DNA of 32,554 nucleotides from DATFMH01 sp035267045 (GCA_035267045.1 DATFMH010000095.1:1-32554); one strand, 5' to 3'; positions 15,573 to 23,946 are shown, counted from the first letter of the stretch. A program made the numbers and translations. Notes: generated by a model from the letters alone, not told the origin.

Positions 15573-16202
15573 TTAATTCTTATGTCTCCGTTCAAGTTCG
15601 GCCACTAATTTATTAAATGGAATTCCTTTTTCGACCATGAGAAGCATCAAATGAAAGACCAGGTCTGAAGCTTCGTAAATAAACGCCGATTCATCATCAT
15701 TTTTTGCGGCTATAACGGTTTCCACACCTTCTTCTCCGACTTTTTGTGCAATTCGATCCAGGCCTTTTTTAAACATAGAGCTGGTATATGATTTTTCCGG
15801 TAAAGTACTCTTCCGATCATATAATAATTTTTCCAGGTCATCGAGAAATGCTTTTCCATTTGCATTTTGATACCAGATTGTATGAAATGGCTTTTCATGA
15901 AAACATGAATTTGCCCCGGTGTGACAAGTGGGTCCATCCGGTTCAGCCAAAAGTAAAATAGTGTCACCATCACAATCTTTTTGAATTTCCTTCAAATGCA
16001 GATAATTACCGGATGTTTCACCCTTAGTCCATAATCTTTTTTTGGATCTGCTGTAAAAAGTAACCAGGCCGGACTTCAATGTTTTTTCAACTGCCTCACG
16101 ATTCATATAACCAAGCATTAGAACCTGTCCATTTTTGAAGTTTTGAATAATTACCGGTACTAAGCCACCACCTTTATCAAAATCCAGTTCTTCTATATTC
16201 AT
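15573..16202 (-). CDS. hisI: Bifunctional phosphoribosyl-AMP cyclohydrolase / phosphoribosyl-ATP pyrophosphatase
   Basis: This HisIE fusion of 209 residues carries out steps two and three of histidine synthesis. The cyclohydrolase domain (about 1-110) has TFYSRSKKRLWTKGETSGN (48-66), the metal triad D76-D78-D80 in KDCDGD, and the zinc cysteines C77, C93 and C100 (CHTGANSC). The pyrophosphatase domain (about 118-209) has SYTSSMFKKGLDRIAQKVGE (138-157), then EGVE and EASDLVFHLMLLM, with its acidic metal ligands. Both domains look intact. It lies 183 bp downstream of hisF on the same strand, the usual order at the end of a his operon. The gap is larger than expected inside an operon. Confidence 0.96.
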   Translation of the reverse strand: MNIEELDFDKGGGLVPVIIQNFKNGQVLMLGYMNREAVEKTLKSGLVTFYSRSKKRLWTKGETSGNYLHLKEIQKDCDGDTILLLAEPDGPTCHTGANSCFHEKPFHTIWYQNANGKAFLDDLEKLLYDRKSTLPEKSYTSSMFKKGLDRIAQKVGEEGVETVIAAKNDDESAFIYEASDLVFHLMLLMVEKGIPFNKLVAELERRHKN

Positions 16203-16385
16203 ATGTAAATTCCTGCTGTTTATTTTATTTAAAACCTTTTATTATCACCCAATATTGTTTTAAGACCAAATTATAAGCGGTATTTATTATGAAAACTTTC
16301 GAGCCTTAAGAGGATATTTAAAATACATTCAATCATAATCAAAGACCAATTAAATACCGGAGTATGATTATTTAAAAACGAGTGT

Positions 16386-17141
16386 TTATATCCTGCTGGG
16401 AATGCCGGCTTTTTGCATGTTTCTTTTCAAATCACCAATCTCAATTTCTTTAAAATGAAAAATGCTTGCAGCTAAAACGGCGTCGGCATTCCCCTTTTTA
16501 ACTGCTTCGATACAGTGTTCAATGGACCCGGCACCGCCACTTGCAATCAGGGGAATCGTTATCACATTAGATACAGCCTTTAACAACTCAATATCAAAAC
16601 CGTTTTTTGTGCCGTCGCAATCCATACTTGTTAATAATATCTCACCGGCACCACGGGATTCAACTTCCCGTACCCACTTCAACACATCGATGCCCGTGTC
16701 TTCTGTCCCGGCTTTAATAAAAACATTCCAGCCTTTACCTGATTTACGTGCATCGATAGCGGCTACAATGCACTGGGATCCAAAACGAGCCGCCGCTTCT
16801 GATATCACTTCCGGGTTACGAACAATACTGCTGTTCATGGATATTTTGTCTGCACCGGCATGCAAGAGGTCTGCTATTTCCTCAACAGACTTTATCCCCC
16901 CGCCAACAGTAAAAGGAATACTCAAATGGCTGGCGATTTTTTCCACCAGGGCTACCAGCGTTTTTCTTTTTTCTTTGGTTGCCGTAATATCAAGAAATAC
17001 TAATTCGTCGGCTCCTTCCGAAGAATATCGTTCTGCAAATTCTATCGGATCCCCCGCATCCCGTAATCCTTCAAAATTCACACCTTTTACCGTTCGTCCG
17101 TTTTTGATATCCAGACAAGGAATAATACGCTTGGTTAACAT
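16386..17141 (-). CDS. hisF: Imidazole glycerol phosphate synthase, cyclase subunit
   Basis: HisF closes the imidazole ring of the histidine precursor, using ammonia from HisH. It is a TIM barrel of 251 residues starting MLTKRIIPCLDIKNGRTVKG. The catalytic acids D11 and D130 (AAIDARKSG) are both in place, numbered as in Thermotoga HisF. The phosphate-binding loops FTVGGGIKS and LIASGGAGS are present. I place the start at ATG 17141; the longer TTG start at 17156 adds MKNVF, which the family lacks. The partner hisH and the other his genes are not in the window, so hisF-hisIE is a separated pair. The upstream neighbour is divergent. Confidence 0.96.
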   Translation of the reverse strand: MLTKRIIPCLDIKNGRTVKGVNFEGLRDAGDPIEFAERYSSEGADELVFLDITATKEKRKTLVALVEKIASHLSIPFTVGGGIKSVEEIADLLHAGADKISMNSSIVRNPEVISEAAARFGSQCIVAAIDARKSGKGWNVFIKAGTEDTGIDVLKWVREVESRGAGEILLTSMDCDGTKNGFDIELLKAVSNVITIPLIASGGAGSIEHCIEAVKKGNADAVLAASIFHFKEIEIGDLKRNMQKAGIPSRI

Positions 17142-17425
17142 GAATACATTTTTCAATTAAATAGTAGAGGTTGACAAGATCCCAATATAAATAAAATGTA
17201 TCTGTCAGGGGTGATAATTCATGGTTTTCATATATATGCTAATTATATACAGTAGCAACGCCAGATCAGATTACATATTATTATATGATAATAATCAGGA
17301 TACACCGAAATAATAAAACTATTTATATCTAAACTTTTATATTATAAATACAGAGAGAAACTGTATTAAGGTTATTTTGTGATATTACAGTTTTAGAAGG
17401 ATAAAAACTATTCATAGAGAGATTG

Positions 17426-18967
17426 ATGATTATTCCAAAGTTAATTCTTAAGCAACTATATAATTATAGTAGCTTGAAAAATGTAAGTAAGGGTGTTGAG
17501 TTTTCTATAAAAAACAGGCTAACCGATGTAAAACTCATAGGTATTAATGAAGTCAAAATCGGTAATAACCTGGTGCCTTTAAATGACATTTCATTGGATC
17601 TGGGGGAAGGTGAATTAATACCGGCTGTTAAATTAACCAATGATCATCCGCTTGATCTTCCTTTGCGAAAAGTTGTAAATGTAATATGTGGTACGAGTCC
17701 ATTGGAGATAGGTAAGCATCAGATTGAGCTCTCCTTTAATACGGAAAAATACGGTACCCTGGCGTTTTTAGTAGAAGACTCCATCAGTAAGAAAATAGAG
17801 AACCGGATTAAAATTCCCTATGATTGTAATGATGATTACAGTGAGAATATGATAACAAAGCGTCATGATTTTATAGAAGATTTTAGTGGCGTTCAACTGC
17901 AGCATATCAATCACTATTCGTTTGATCCGCATATCTTAAAAGGGAATATCGAGAACTTTACCGGTGTTGCTCAAATACCATTAGGTTTTGCAGGTCCGAT
18001 TAAAGTTGATGGCGAATTTGCCAAAGGTGAATTTCTGGTTCCACTTGCTACCACGGAAGGCACGTTGGTTGCTTCCTATAATAGGGGTATTAAAGCGGTG
18101 AATTTGTCGGGTGGCGTAAAGGTTACAATTCAAAACGATAGTATGCAACGGGCGCCGGTATTCATTTTTGAAGATGCTCGTGAAGGGAAAAAATTTATTA
18201 CGTGGATTTATGAGCACATCGCTGAGATAAGAGAACAGGCAGAAGCCACTTCCAGTGTAGCGAAATTACAATATATTGATCCCTATGTATCCAATAAATT
18301 TGTTTTCTTGCGGTTTAATTTCAGCACCGGAGATGCGGCCGGACAAAATATGGTGGGCCGGGCTACTTTTGCGGCATGCAGCTGGATTTTAGAACATTAT
18401 ACAACAATTAAGAAGTTTTATCTGGAATCGAATTTCGCTACGGATAAAAAAGCCTCTCAGGTTAATATTATGAGAACCCGGGGTAAAAGAGTGACAGCCG
18501 AAGCCGTCTTGAAAAGGGATATTTTAATTCAGTATTTAAGAGCGGATCCGGAGAACCTTTTTTATCATAATCAGGTATCAACAATTGGTGCTTTTTTCTC
18601 CGGGGCCAACAACAACGGGGCACATTCCCCGAACGCCATAACTGCAATGTTCATTGCCACCGGTCAGGATGTTGCAAATGTGTCTGAATCGTCAGCTGCC
18701 ATATTATATACGGAATTGACACCCGAACACGACTTGTATGTTTCTTTAACAATTCCTTCCCTAATTGTAGCAACTTATGGGGGCGGAACAAGTCTCGCTA
18801 CACAGCGTGAGTGCCTGGAAGTAATGGGATGTTATGGAAAAGGGAATGTCAACAAATTTGCCGAAATCGTGGCGGGCGTAGCATTGGCCGGGGAGGTATC
18901 ATTGGGAGCCGCCATATCATCACTCGATTGGGTATCCAGCCATGAAAAATATGGGCGAAACCGGTAA
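17426..18967 (+). CDS. HMG-CoA reductase with an extra N-terminal domain
   Basis: The enzyme reduces HMG-CoA to mevalonate, the committed step of the mevalonate route to isoprenoids. The catalytic part is residues 170-513, with ENFTGVAQIPLGFAGPI (176-192), E211 in ATTEGTLVAS, D303 in STGDAAGQNMVG, K341/K342 in ATDKKASQVN, D415 in TGQDVANVSESS and the C-terminal H506 in SSHEKYGR. All catalytic residues of the class I-like type are present. Residues 1-130 are an additional, mostly beta-rich segment (SLKNVSKGVEFSIKNRL, then GKHQIELSFNTEKYGTLAF) with no membrane helix. It is not part of the core enzyme and its role is unknown to me. ATG 17426 is preferred over TTG 17423. An acyl-CoA ligase gene follows 44 bp downstream. 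Most bacteria in this range use the DXP route, so this enzyme is notable. Confidence 0.93.
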   Translation: MIIPKLILKQLYNYSSLKNVSKGVEFSIKNRLTDVKLIGINEVKIGNNLVPLNDISLDLGEGELIPAVKLTNDHPLDLPLRKVVNVICGTSPLEIGKHQIELSFNTEKYGTLAFLVEDSISKKIENRIKIPYDCNDDYSENMITKRHDFIEDFSGVQLQHINHYSFDPHILKGNIENFTGVAQIPLGFAGPIKVDGEFAKGEFLVPLATTEGTLVASYNRGIKAVNLSGGVKVTIQNDSMQRAPVFIFEDAREGKKFITWIYEHIAEIREQAEATSSVAKLQYIDPYVSNKFVFLRFNFSTGDAAGQNMVGRATFAACSWILEHYTTIKKFYLESNFATDKKASQVNIMRTRGKRVTAEAVLKRDILIQYLRADPENLFYHNQVSTIGAFFSGANNNGAHSPNAITAMFIATGQDVANVSESSAAILYTELTPEHDLYVSLTIPSLIVATYGGGTSLATQRECLEVMGCYGKGNVNKFAEIVAGVALAGEVSLGAAISSLDWVSSHEKYGRNR

Positions 18968-18983
18968 GGATTTTTTAATCAAT

Positions 18984-19007
18984 CATTTCAAGAGACATTT
19001 CAAGAGA
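18984..19007 (+). repeat. 12-bp exact tandem duplication at the ligase leader
   Basis: CATTTCAAGAGA occurs twice head to tail (18984-18995 and 18996-19007), ending 4 bp before the acyl-CoA ligase ATG. The second copy supplies the only AGAGA-like ribosome binding site, so the duplication may affect translation. Confidence 0.6.
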
Positions 19008-19011
19008 GATT

Positions 19012-20808
19012 ATGAAGGAGGATGTATATAATCCTGTTACGATAATGCAGGTTGTCGATGAGGGATTGAATAATAACCCGAACAAAGTGCTGCTGGCCAC
19101 CAAACGCAACGGGAGATGGCTCCAGATATCTCCGGGACAGTTTAAACAGCGTGTTCGGGAATTTGCGCTTGGTTTGTATGATTTCGGTGTTCGAAAAGGA
19201 GATAAAATCACTCTTCATGCTGAAAACTCTGACGATTGGTTAATAGCTGATCAGGCCATTCTTTCTATTGGAGCTGTTAGTGTACCAATCCATGTATCCC
19301 AAAATTCTGAAGAAGTTATTCGAATTATTGAACATTGTGATGCCAAAGTCCACATCATCTCAAAAAATGAATTATTTGATGAAATTCAGGAACAAGTCCA
19401 AATTGATCTTCCGAAACTAAAAATCATATCGTTAACAGATGACATATCCCTGAAAAATGCGTTTACCTTCCGGGAAGTGTTGGAAAAAGGAGTCTCGTTA
19501 ATAAAAAAGAATGAGCATCTGTTCGATCAGTTAAAAGAAGTTGTCGCACCTGATGATATCGCTACTATCGTTTATACTCTCGGCACGGAAGGCATTTCCA
19601 GCGGAGTTATGTTGACTCATAATAATATCGCCTCAAACATTTGGGGCTCTCTCGATTCCATACCGTTTGATGTAGATTCACTCACAGAACGATCGGTTCT
19701 CTCGTATTTACCATTATCGCATATCTTTGAACGGTTGGTTGTTTATATTTATCTGCATTTGCAACTTCCGGTTTATTTCAGCGAAAAAGTCGAAGAGATT
19801 ATCGAGGATCTTAAAACCATTCGACCTATTCACTTCTCAACGGTTCCCCGGTTATTAGAGAAAATATACAGTAGCATCTGGAACCGGGAACATGATCTCA
19901 AAGGTTGGCAGAAACGTGTGATGGATTACGGTTTGGCGATGGCAGAACAATATGACGTTGAACAACCGTTCGGGGGGTTGAATAAGTTGAGATACTTTAT
20001 AGCTGATAAAATTGTTTATAGCAAAATGCGTGAATCGGTCGGCGGACACTTGATAGCAATTACAAGCGGAGGTGCACCACTATCAGCCAGGCTCATGAAT
20101 TTTGTCAATGCCCTGGGCATTCACTGCGGGCAAGGGTATGGACTGACCGAAGCTTCACCGGTTTTGACGGCATATCGGCCTCATGAATTACGGGCGGGTT
20201 CAGTTGGCACGCCACTGAAAAATGTAGAAATAAAAATTGAGGAGGACGGGGAGATATTAGCAAGAGGCCCGAATATTATGAAGGGGTATTATAAAAATCC
20301 CGGTAAAACATCTCATGCAATTACAAGAAATAATTGGTTAAAAACAGGTGACCTCGGTTATTTTGATAATGACGGATATCTGTATATCACAGGAAGGAAG
20401 AAAGAATTGATAAAATTGGCGACAGGTAAATATGTAGCACCGGCAAATATTGAGATAGCTTTGGAACGAAGTGATTTTATCGAACAGGCTGCCATTATTG
20501 GTTATGGAGAAAAATTTTGTGCGGCCTTGATATACCCAGACAAAAAATCAGTCAAACAATATTTTTATTCTAAGAACATATCTATTCCTGATAATGATTA
20601 TTCCAATAACAGTGAAGTTTACAAATTAATTGAATCGGAGATAGCGGAAGTCAATAAGCATTTTGCGGATTGGGAACAGGTCAAACAATTTCGATTAATG
20701 CAAAAACCAATGCGTATAGAAGATGGCGAGCTGACACGTCTTTACAAGAAAAAGCGGCATATTATTCAGAATCATTACAAGGAATTGATCAATAGTATAT
20801 ATGGTTGA
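19012..20808 (+). CDS. AMP-dependent long-chain acyl-CoA ligase-like protein with altered nucleotide loop
   Basis: This is a 598-residue member of the adenylate-forming superfamily, closest in layout to long-chain fatty acid-CoA ligases (FadD15/Faa type), which activate fatty acids with ATP and CoA. Recognisable motifs are GYGLTEASPVLT (A5), GEILARGPNIMKGYYKNP, WLKTGDLGYFDNDGYLYITG (A7), GRKKELIKLATGKYVAP (A8), and LTRLYKKKRH near the end, where the catalytic Lys region lies. The A3 loop is unusual: YTLGTEGISSGVMLTH (about 188-203) in place of YTSGTTGxPKG, so the invariant Lys is Ser197 and the TSGTTG core is changed. Activity may be altered or lost. It is probably co-transcribed with the HMG-CoA reductase gene 44 bp upstream. 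The start has only a weak ribosome binding site. Confidence 0.88.
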   Translation: MKEDVYNPVTIMQVVDEGLNNNPNKVLLATKRNGRWLQISPGQFKQRVREFALGLYDFGVRKGDKITLHAENSDDWLIADQAILSIGAVSVPIHVSQNSEEVIRIIEHCDAKVHIISKNELFDEIQEQVQIDLPKLKIISLTDDISLKNAFTFREVLEKGVSLIKKNEHLFDQLKEVVAPDDIATIVYTLGTEGISSGVMLTHNNIASNIWGSLDSIPFDVDSLTERSVLSYLPLSHIFERLVVYIYLHLQLPVYFSEKVEEIIEDLKTIRPIHFSTVPRLLEKIYSSIWNREHDLKGWQKRVMDYGLAMAEQYDVEQPFGGLNKLRYFIADKIVYSKMRESVGGHLIAITSGGAPLSARLMNFVNALGIHCGQGYGLTEASPVLTAYRPHELRAGSVGTPLKNVEIKIEEDGEILARGPNIMKGYYKNPGKTSHAITRNNWLKTGDLGYFDNDGYLYITGRKKELIKLATGKYVAPANIEIALERSDFIEQAAIIGYGEKFCAALIYPDKKSVKQYFYSKNISIPDNDYSNNSEVYKLIESEIAEVNKHFADWEQVKQFRLMQKPMRIEDGELTRLYKKKRHIIQNHYKELINSIYG

Positions 20809-20872
20809 CATTAGCGGATGCCGGGATTGTGCATTAAAATTATTTAATAAACGGCCGGTTAACAAGTGTCAT

Positions 20873-20891
20873 TATAACGCACTGTGCCATA
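20873..20891. promoter_or_regulatory. Upstream imperfect copy of the phaR operator
   Basis: TATAACGCA (20873-20881), a central C, then TGTGCCATA. The left half is identical to the perfect operator at 20972-20990, and the right half matches at 6 of 9 positions. It lies 99 bp upstream of that site and is a plausible auxiliary operator. Confidence 0.5.
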
Positions 20892-20962
20892 ATTTGATAC
20901 AGGTCCCAAAAACGAGTATATGCTCTATTATCTCAATATTATAGAAGAAACGCTATTTATAT

Positions 20963-20991
20963 TTGGATTAGTATAACGCAGTGCGTTATAT
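20963..20991 (+). promoter_or_regulatory. phaR promoter overlapping a perfect palindromic operator
   Basis: TATAACGCAGTGCGTTATA (20972-20990) is a perfect 9-1-9 palindrome. A sigma70-like promoter fits around it: TTGGAT (20963-20968), a 17-bp spacer, and TTATAT (20986-20991). A protein bound to the palindrome would cover the spacer and -10 box, as in classic repression. PhaR-family regulators are known to repress their own gene and the phasin gene, so PhaR is the likely ligand. The AAAGGAG ribosome binding site lies just downstream. Confidence 0.65.
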
Positions 20992-21015
20992 TGGTATTAG
21001 AAAGGAGTTCATACG

Positions 21016-21453
21016 ATGAAAAGAATAATCAAGAGATACCAAAACCGTAAATTGTATGATTCCGAAGCTGGCAATTATGTAGCTTTGGCTGATATAGCAA
21101 AGTTGATTCGTAATGGTAACACTGTAAAAGTTATCGACAATGAGAACGGTAAGGATATTACATCACTAACCCTTACACATATCATACTCGAAGAAGGTAA
21201 AAAAGGTGTGAATCCGCTCTCAAGCGATACCCTTCATGAAGTAATACGAATGGGTGGAAAGTTTCTGGATGACAGTTTATTGGAAGTTAAAAAACGGATT
21301 AATGATATCATTCCATCCGGATTTAACACATTAATAACTGGAAAAAGAAATCAGGAAATTGAGCTTTTGAAGAATCGCATTGAGAAACTGGAAGATATGA
21401 TTGACGATCTTACAAAAGAAAGTCGGCTTACGGAAAAGAAGACCCTTTCATAA
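21016..21453 (+). CDS. phaR: Polyhydroxyalkanoate synthesis repressor PhaR-type regulator
   Basis: The 145-residue protein starts MKRIIKRYQNRKLYDSEAGN, continuing YVALADIAKLIRNGNTVKVI. This is the hallmark N-terminal DNA-binding domain of PHA accumulation regulators (PF07879 type). Then ITSLTLTHIILEEGKKG and a C-terminal coiled-coil-like stretch (about 115-140) complete the family layout. Characterised members bind both DNA and PHA granules: free PhaR represses phasin and its own gene, and granules titrate it away. The ATG has a strong AAAGGAG ribosome binding site. A perfect palindrome lies in its own promoter and the phasin gene follows 39 bp later, which fits this circuit. No PHA synthase gene is in the window. 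Confidence 0.92.
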   Translation: MKRIIKRYQNRKLYDSEAGNYVALADIAKLIRNGNTVKVIDNENGKDITSLTLTHIILEEGKKGVNPLSSDTLHEVIRMGGKFLDDSLLEVKKRINDIIPSGFNTLITGKRNQEIELLKNRIEKLEDMIDDLTKESRLTEKKTLS

Positions 21454-21492
21454 CCCATCAATAAAATATTCTAAAATCATAGGGAGGCCATT

Positions 21493-21930
21493 ATGGCTAC
21501 TAAAACCAAATCAAGCAAAAAAGATGAAAACCTGTTGATTAAATTCCAGGATGAAGTGGGCAGCAGATCCCGGGATATCTGGTTAGCAGGTATCGGCGCC
21601 TTTGCAACAATTGAAGAAGAAGGATCCAAATTCTTTAATAATCTTGTCGATAAGGGCAAAAAAAGAGAGAAAAAAAGTAAGGAACAACTGGATGAAGTTT
21701 ACAAAAAGTTGGAAGAAAGTCAGAAGGATGTTTCATCCCGTCTGGAAGACACGATGGACATGATTGAGAAAAAGTTTGAAAGTGTATTGGATCGTATGGG
21801 AGTTCCTACACGTAAGGAAGTCAAAGGACTTATGGACAAAGTAGATAAATTATCCGACAGAGTCGAAAGGCTATCTAAAAAAATGGATAAGGAGACGACC
21901 TCTAAATCTACATCAAAATCAACCAAATAA
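21493..21930 (+). CDS. Phasin / PHA granule-associated protein (PhaF/PhaI type)
   Basis: The 145-residue protein has the core of the poly(hydroxyalkanoate) granule-associated phasins (PF05597 type): SRDIWLAGIGAFATIEEEGS (26-45), KFFNNLVDKGKK, then a long coiled coil (about 52-135) including DRMGVPTRKEVKGLMDKVDK. Phasins coat storage granules and control their size. The tail is short, Ser/Thr/Lys-rich and repetitive (SKSTSKSTK), far shorter than the Ala-Lys-Pro DNA-binding tail of PhaF, so it is more like PhaI. The ribosome binding site GGGAGG is strong. It is the second gene of the phaR unit and is followed by a terminator. Confidence 0.88.
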   Translation: MATKTKSSKKDENLLIKFQDEVGSRSRDIWLAGIGAFATIEEEGSKFFNNLVDKGKKREKKSKEQLDEVYKKLEESQKDVSSRLEDTMDMIEKKFESVLDRMGVPTRKEVKGLMDKVDKLSDRVERLSKKMDKETTSKSTSKSTK

Positions 21931-21960
21931 TTGTAGTATAAAGGAATGGAGTGAAAGAAT

Positions 21961-21996
21961 AAGGAGAGCTGTTAATCAAACAGTTCTCCTTTTTTA
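21961..21996 (+). terminator. Rho-independent terminator of the phaR-phasin unit
   Basis: The 13-bp stem 21961-21973 pairs with 21979-21991 with one G-T pair (AAGGAGAGCTGTT against AACAGTTCTCCTT), followed by a T-run. Confidence 0.92.
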
Positions 21997-22171
21997 TATT
22001 TTTTTGGCATATTTTAAATACTTATGTAATATGAAGTTGTAGGCAATTATAGTTATTATTTGATAACTATAGATGTTCGAATCATAAACTAAAACGTCTT
22101 CTTTGAGGGAAAACCATCCCGGAGATATAATTGACGTATTATCAAGAGAGAGAATACGGGGTGTGATTTAA

Positions 22172-23920
22172 ATGCAGGAAAAGGCAGCCCATATTGAGTA
22201 TGAGCCGAAGTCGATTGATGAGCAGGAAAATAACACTGAGCAACGTGATTCGGCCGGTGAGATTACCCGATCAAAAAAAACACAGGCTCATATAGAGTTT
22301 CATCCATTTGCTCCGTATAAAGGAGTGCTTCGGCGCCTGTTGTCTGTTTATAAGCATGTTGCCGGGTTGCTTGCCGGTGGTTTGATAGCTCACATAAAGG
22401 AGTTGCCTCCCGAAAAGAAAAAAGGTATACGTACACCGGGTAAACGGTTATTAGCTTTTATAATCAAACCATTTGTTAAAAAAGAGCTCAGAAATTTACC
22501 ATTTGAGGTACAACTCAGGAAACGGCTGGAATTATTGGGTTCCACATATGTTAAGTTGGGACAAATTATGTCCATTAGGGAAGATATTCTTCCCAAGCTT
22601 ATTACTGATGAATTGAAAAACCTCCTCGACCGGTTACCTGACGTCCCTTTTAGTGCTATAAAGGATATTATAGAAGACGAGTTAGGGGGATCCATCGATA
22701 AATTTTTCAAAATTATTGATGAAAAACCGCTGGCCTCAGCATCTATTGCTCAGGTTCATTTTGCTGAAACATATGAAGGGGACCGGGTTGTTTTAAAAGT
22801 TATTAAACCGGGAATACGATCGTCTGTTTTGACGGATATTAAACTGCTTAAAGCTCTCAGTCATTTTCTTGAATGGGTGATTCCCCGCTATCAGCCGAAG
22901 ATGATTATTAATGAATTTTGTAATTATACTGCAAAAGAAGTTGACTTGACTTATGAAGCGGATCACTCAGAACTGTTTGCCGCTAATTTCCGGGATAATC
23001 CTTATGTCGCATTTCCTAAAATATATCGTGAACTAAGTACGCGCGATGTTCTGTGCATGGAATATTTCGAGGGATATAAGCCTAAGGAAATAGGTACTTC
23101 GGATTTAAGTGCTGATGATCGTCAGAAACTGATTGATTATGGAGCCGGAGCCATTATTAAAATGTTATACGAGGATGGCTTTTTTCATGCGGATTTACAT
23201 CCAGGCAATCTGATCATCCTTTCAGGCCCAAAAGTCGGTTTTATTGATCTTGGAATGGTAGGTCGCTTCGATGATAAAACACGCCGCCACCTGCTTTATT
23301 ATTTTCATGCGTTGGTTAATAATGATGTTGAAGGTTCTACAAAATATTTATTAAATATAGCCCGGATAGGTGAAGGTGGAGATCCAAAGGGATTTAGACG
23401 TGCGGTAAACGATTTATTCCGGCGATATACAATATATGCAGCGATGGGCGAATTCAGCCTTGGTCAATTGATTCTTGAATCATTACGAATTGGCGGGGAG
23501 TTCAAAGTATTTTTCCCTGTTGAAATGACCCTGATGGTAAAGGCGCTGGTTACCTTCGAAGGGGTGGGGCTTATGTTCGATCCAAAATTGGATGTCCCCG
23601 CCGTTTCACGTAAACACATTACCAGAATTTATTACAGACAATACAACCCGCAAAAACTTGGAAAAGAATTCTTGCGAGGAACACCTGAGATAGTTGATGT
23701 GCTTATTCATTTTCCACAGTTGGTATCAGATGTTGCGCGTTATCTGGAAGAGTCGTTGAATGAGAAAGCTCCACAAAATCCGATGGCGGGATTGAGAAGC
23801 GGCTTGATTGCCGGTGCTTGTATTGTGGGTGGTGTTTTGGCTTATATACAGCATGCTCCTCCATTATTATGGGTTGTATTGTTAGCGACAGGCTTTATTC
23901 TGGCCTTGTTCGGCAAATAA
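22172..23920 (+). CDS. UbiB/AarF-family (ABC1) atypical kinase-like membrane protein
   Basis: The 582-residue member of the UbiB/ADCK family is linked to quinone synthesis and lipid handling. Family motifs are YVKLGQIMSIREDILP with KxGQ at 128-131, the Ala-rich loop LASASIAQVH (187-196) that replaces the kinase Gly loop, K209 in VVLKVIKPG, EVDLTYEADH (256-265), HADLHPGN (339-346), and the metal Asp D359 in IDLGMVG. Two hydrophobic helices close the protein (about 536-580), the usual membrane anchor. The first 45 residues are extra and contain two similar pieces, AHIEYEP and AHIEFHP. No ubiquinone or menaquinone gene is adjacent. It is 26 bp from the acyltransferase gene and probably shares its transcript. 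The start has no strong ribosome binding site. Confidence 0.9.
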   Translation: MQEKAAHIEYEPKSIDEQENNTEQRDSAGEITRSKKTQAHIEFHPFAPYKGVLRRLLSVYKHVAGLLAGGLIAHIKELPPEKKKGIRTPGKRLLAFIIKPFVKKELRNLPFEVQLRKRLELLGSTYVKLGQIMSIREDILPKLITDELKNLLDRLPDVPFSAIKDIIEDELGGSIDKFFKIIDEKPLASASIAQVHFAETYEGDRVVLKVIKPGIRSSVLTDIKLLKALSHFLEWVIPRYQPKMIINEFCNYTAKEVDLTYEADHSELFAANFRDNPYVAFPKIYRELSTRDVLCMEYFEGYKPKEIGTSDLSADDRQKLIDYGAGAIIKMLYEDGFFHADLHPGNLIILSGPKVGFIDLGMVGRFDDKTRRHLLYYFHALVNNDVEGSTKYLLNIARIGEGGDPKGFRRAVNDLFRRYTIYAAMGEFSLGQLILESLRIGGEFKVFFPVEMTLMVKALVTFEGVGLMFDPKLDVPAVSRKHITRIYYRQYNPQKLGKEFLRGTPEIVDVLIHFPQLVSDVARYLEESLNEKAPQNPMAGLRSGLIAGACIVGGVLAYIQHAPPLLWVVLLATGFILALFGK

Positions 23921-23946
23921 AAGGGGAATAGTATCAGGCAGGTCAA

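Noticed and set aside
16462..17160. 232-residue open frame on the plus strand opposite hisF
   Set aside because: It is the antisense shadow of hisF, which has intact catalytic residues.
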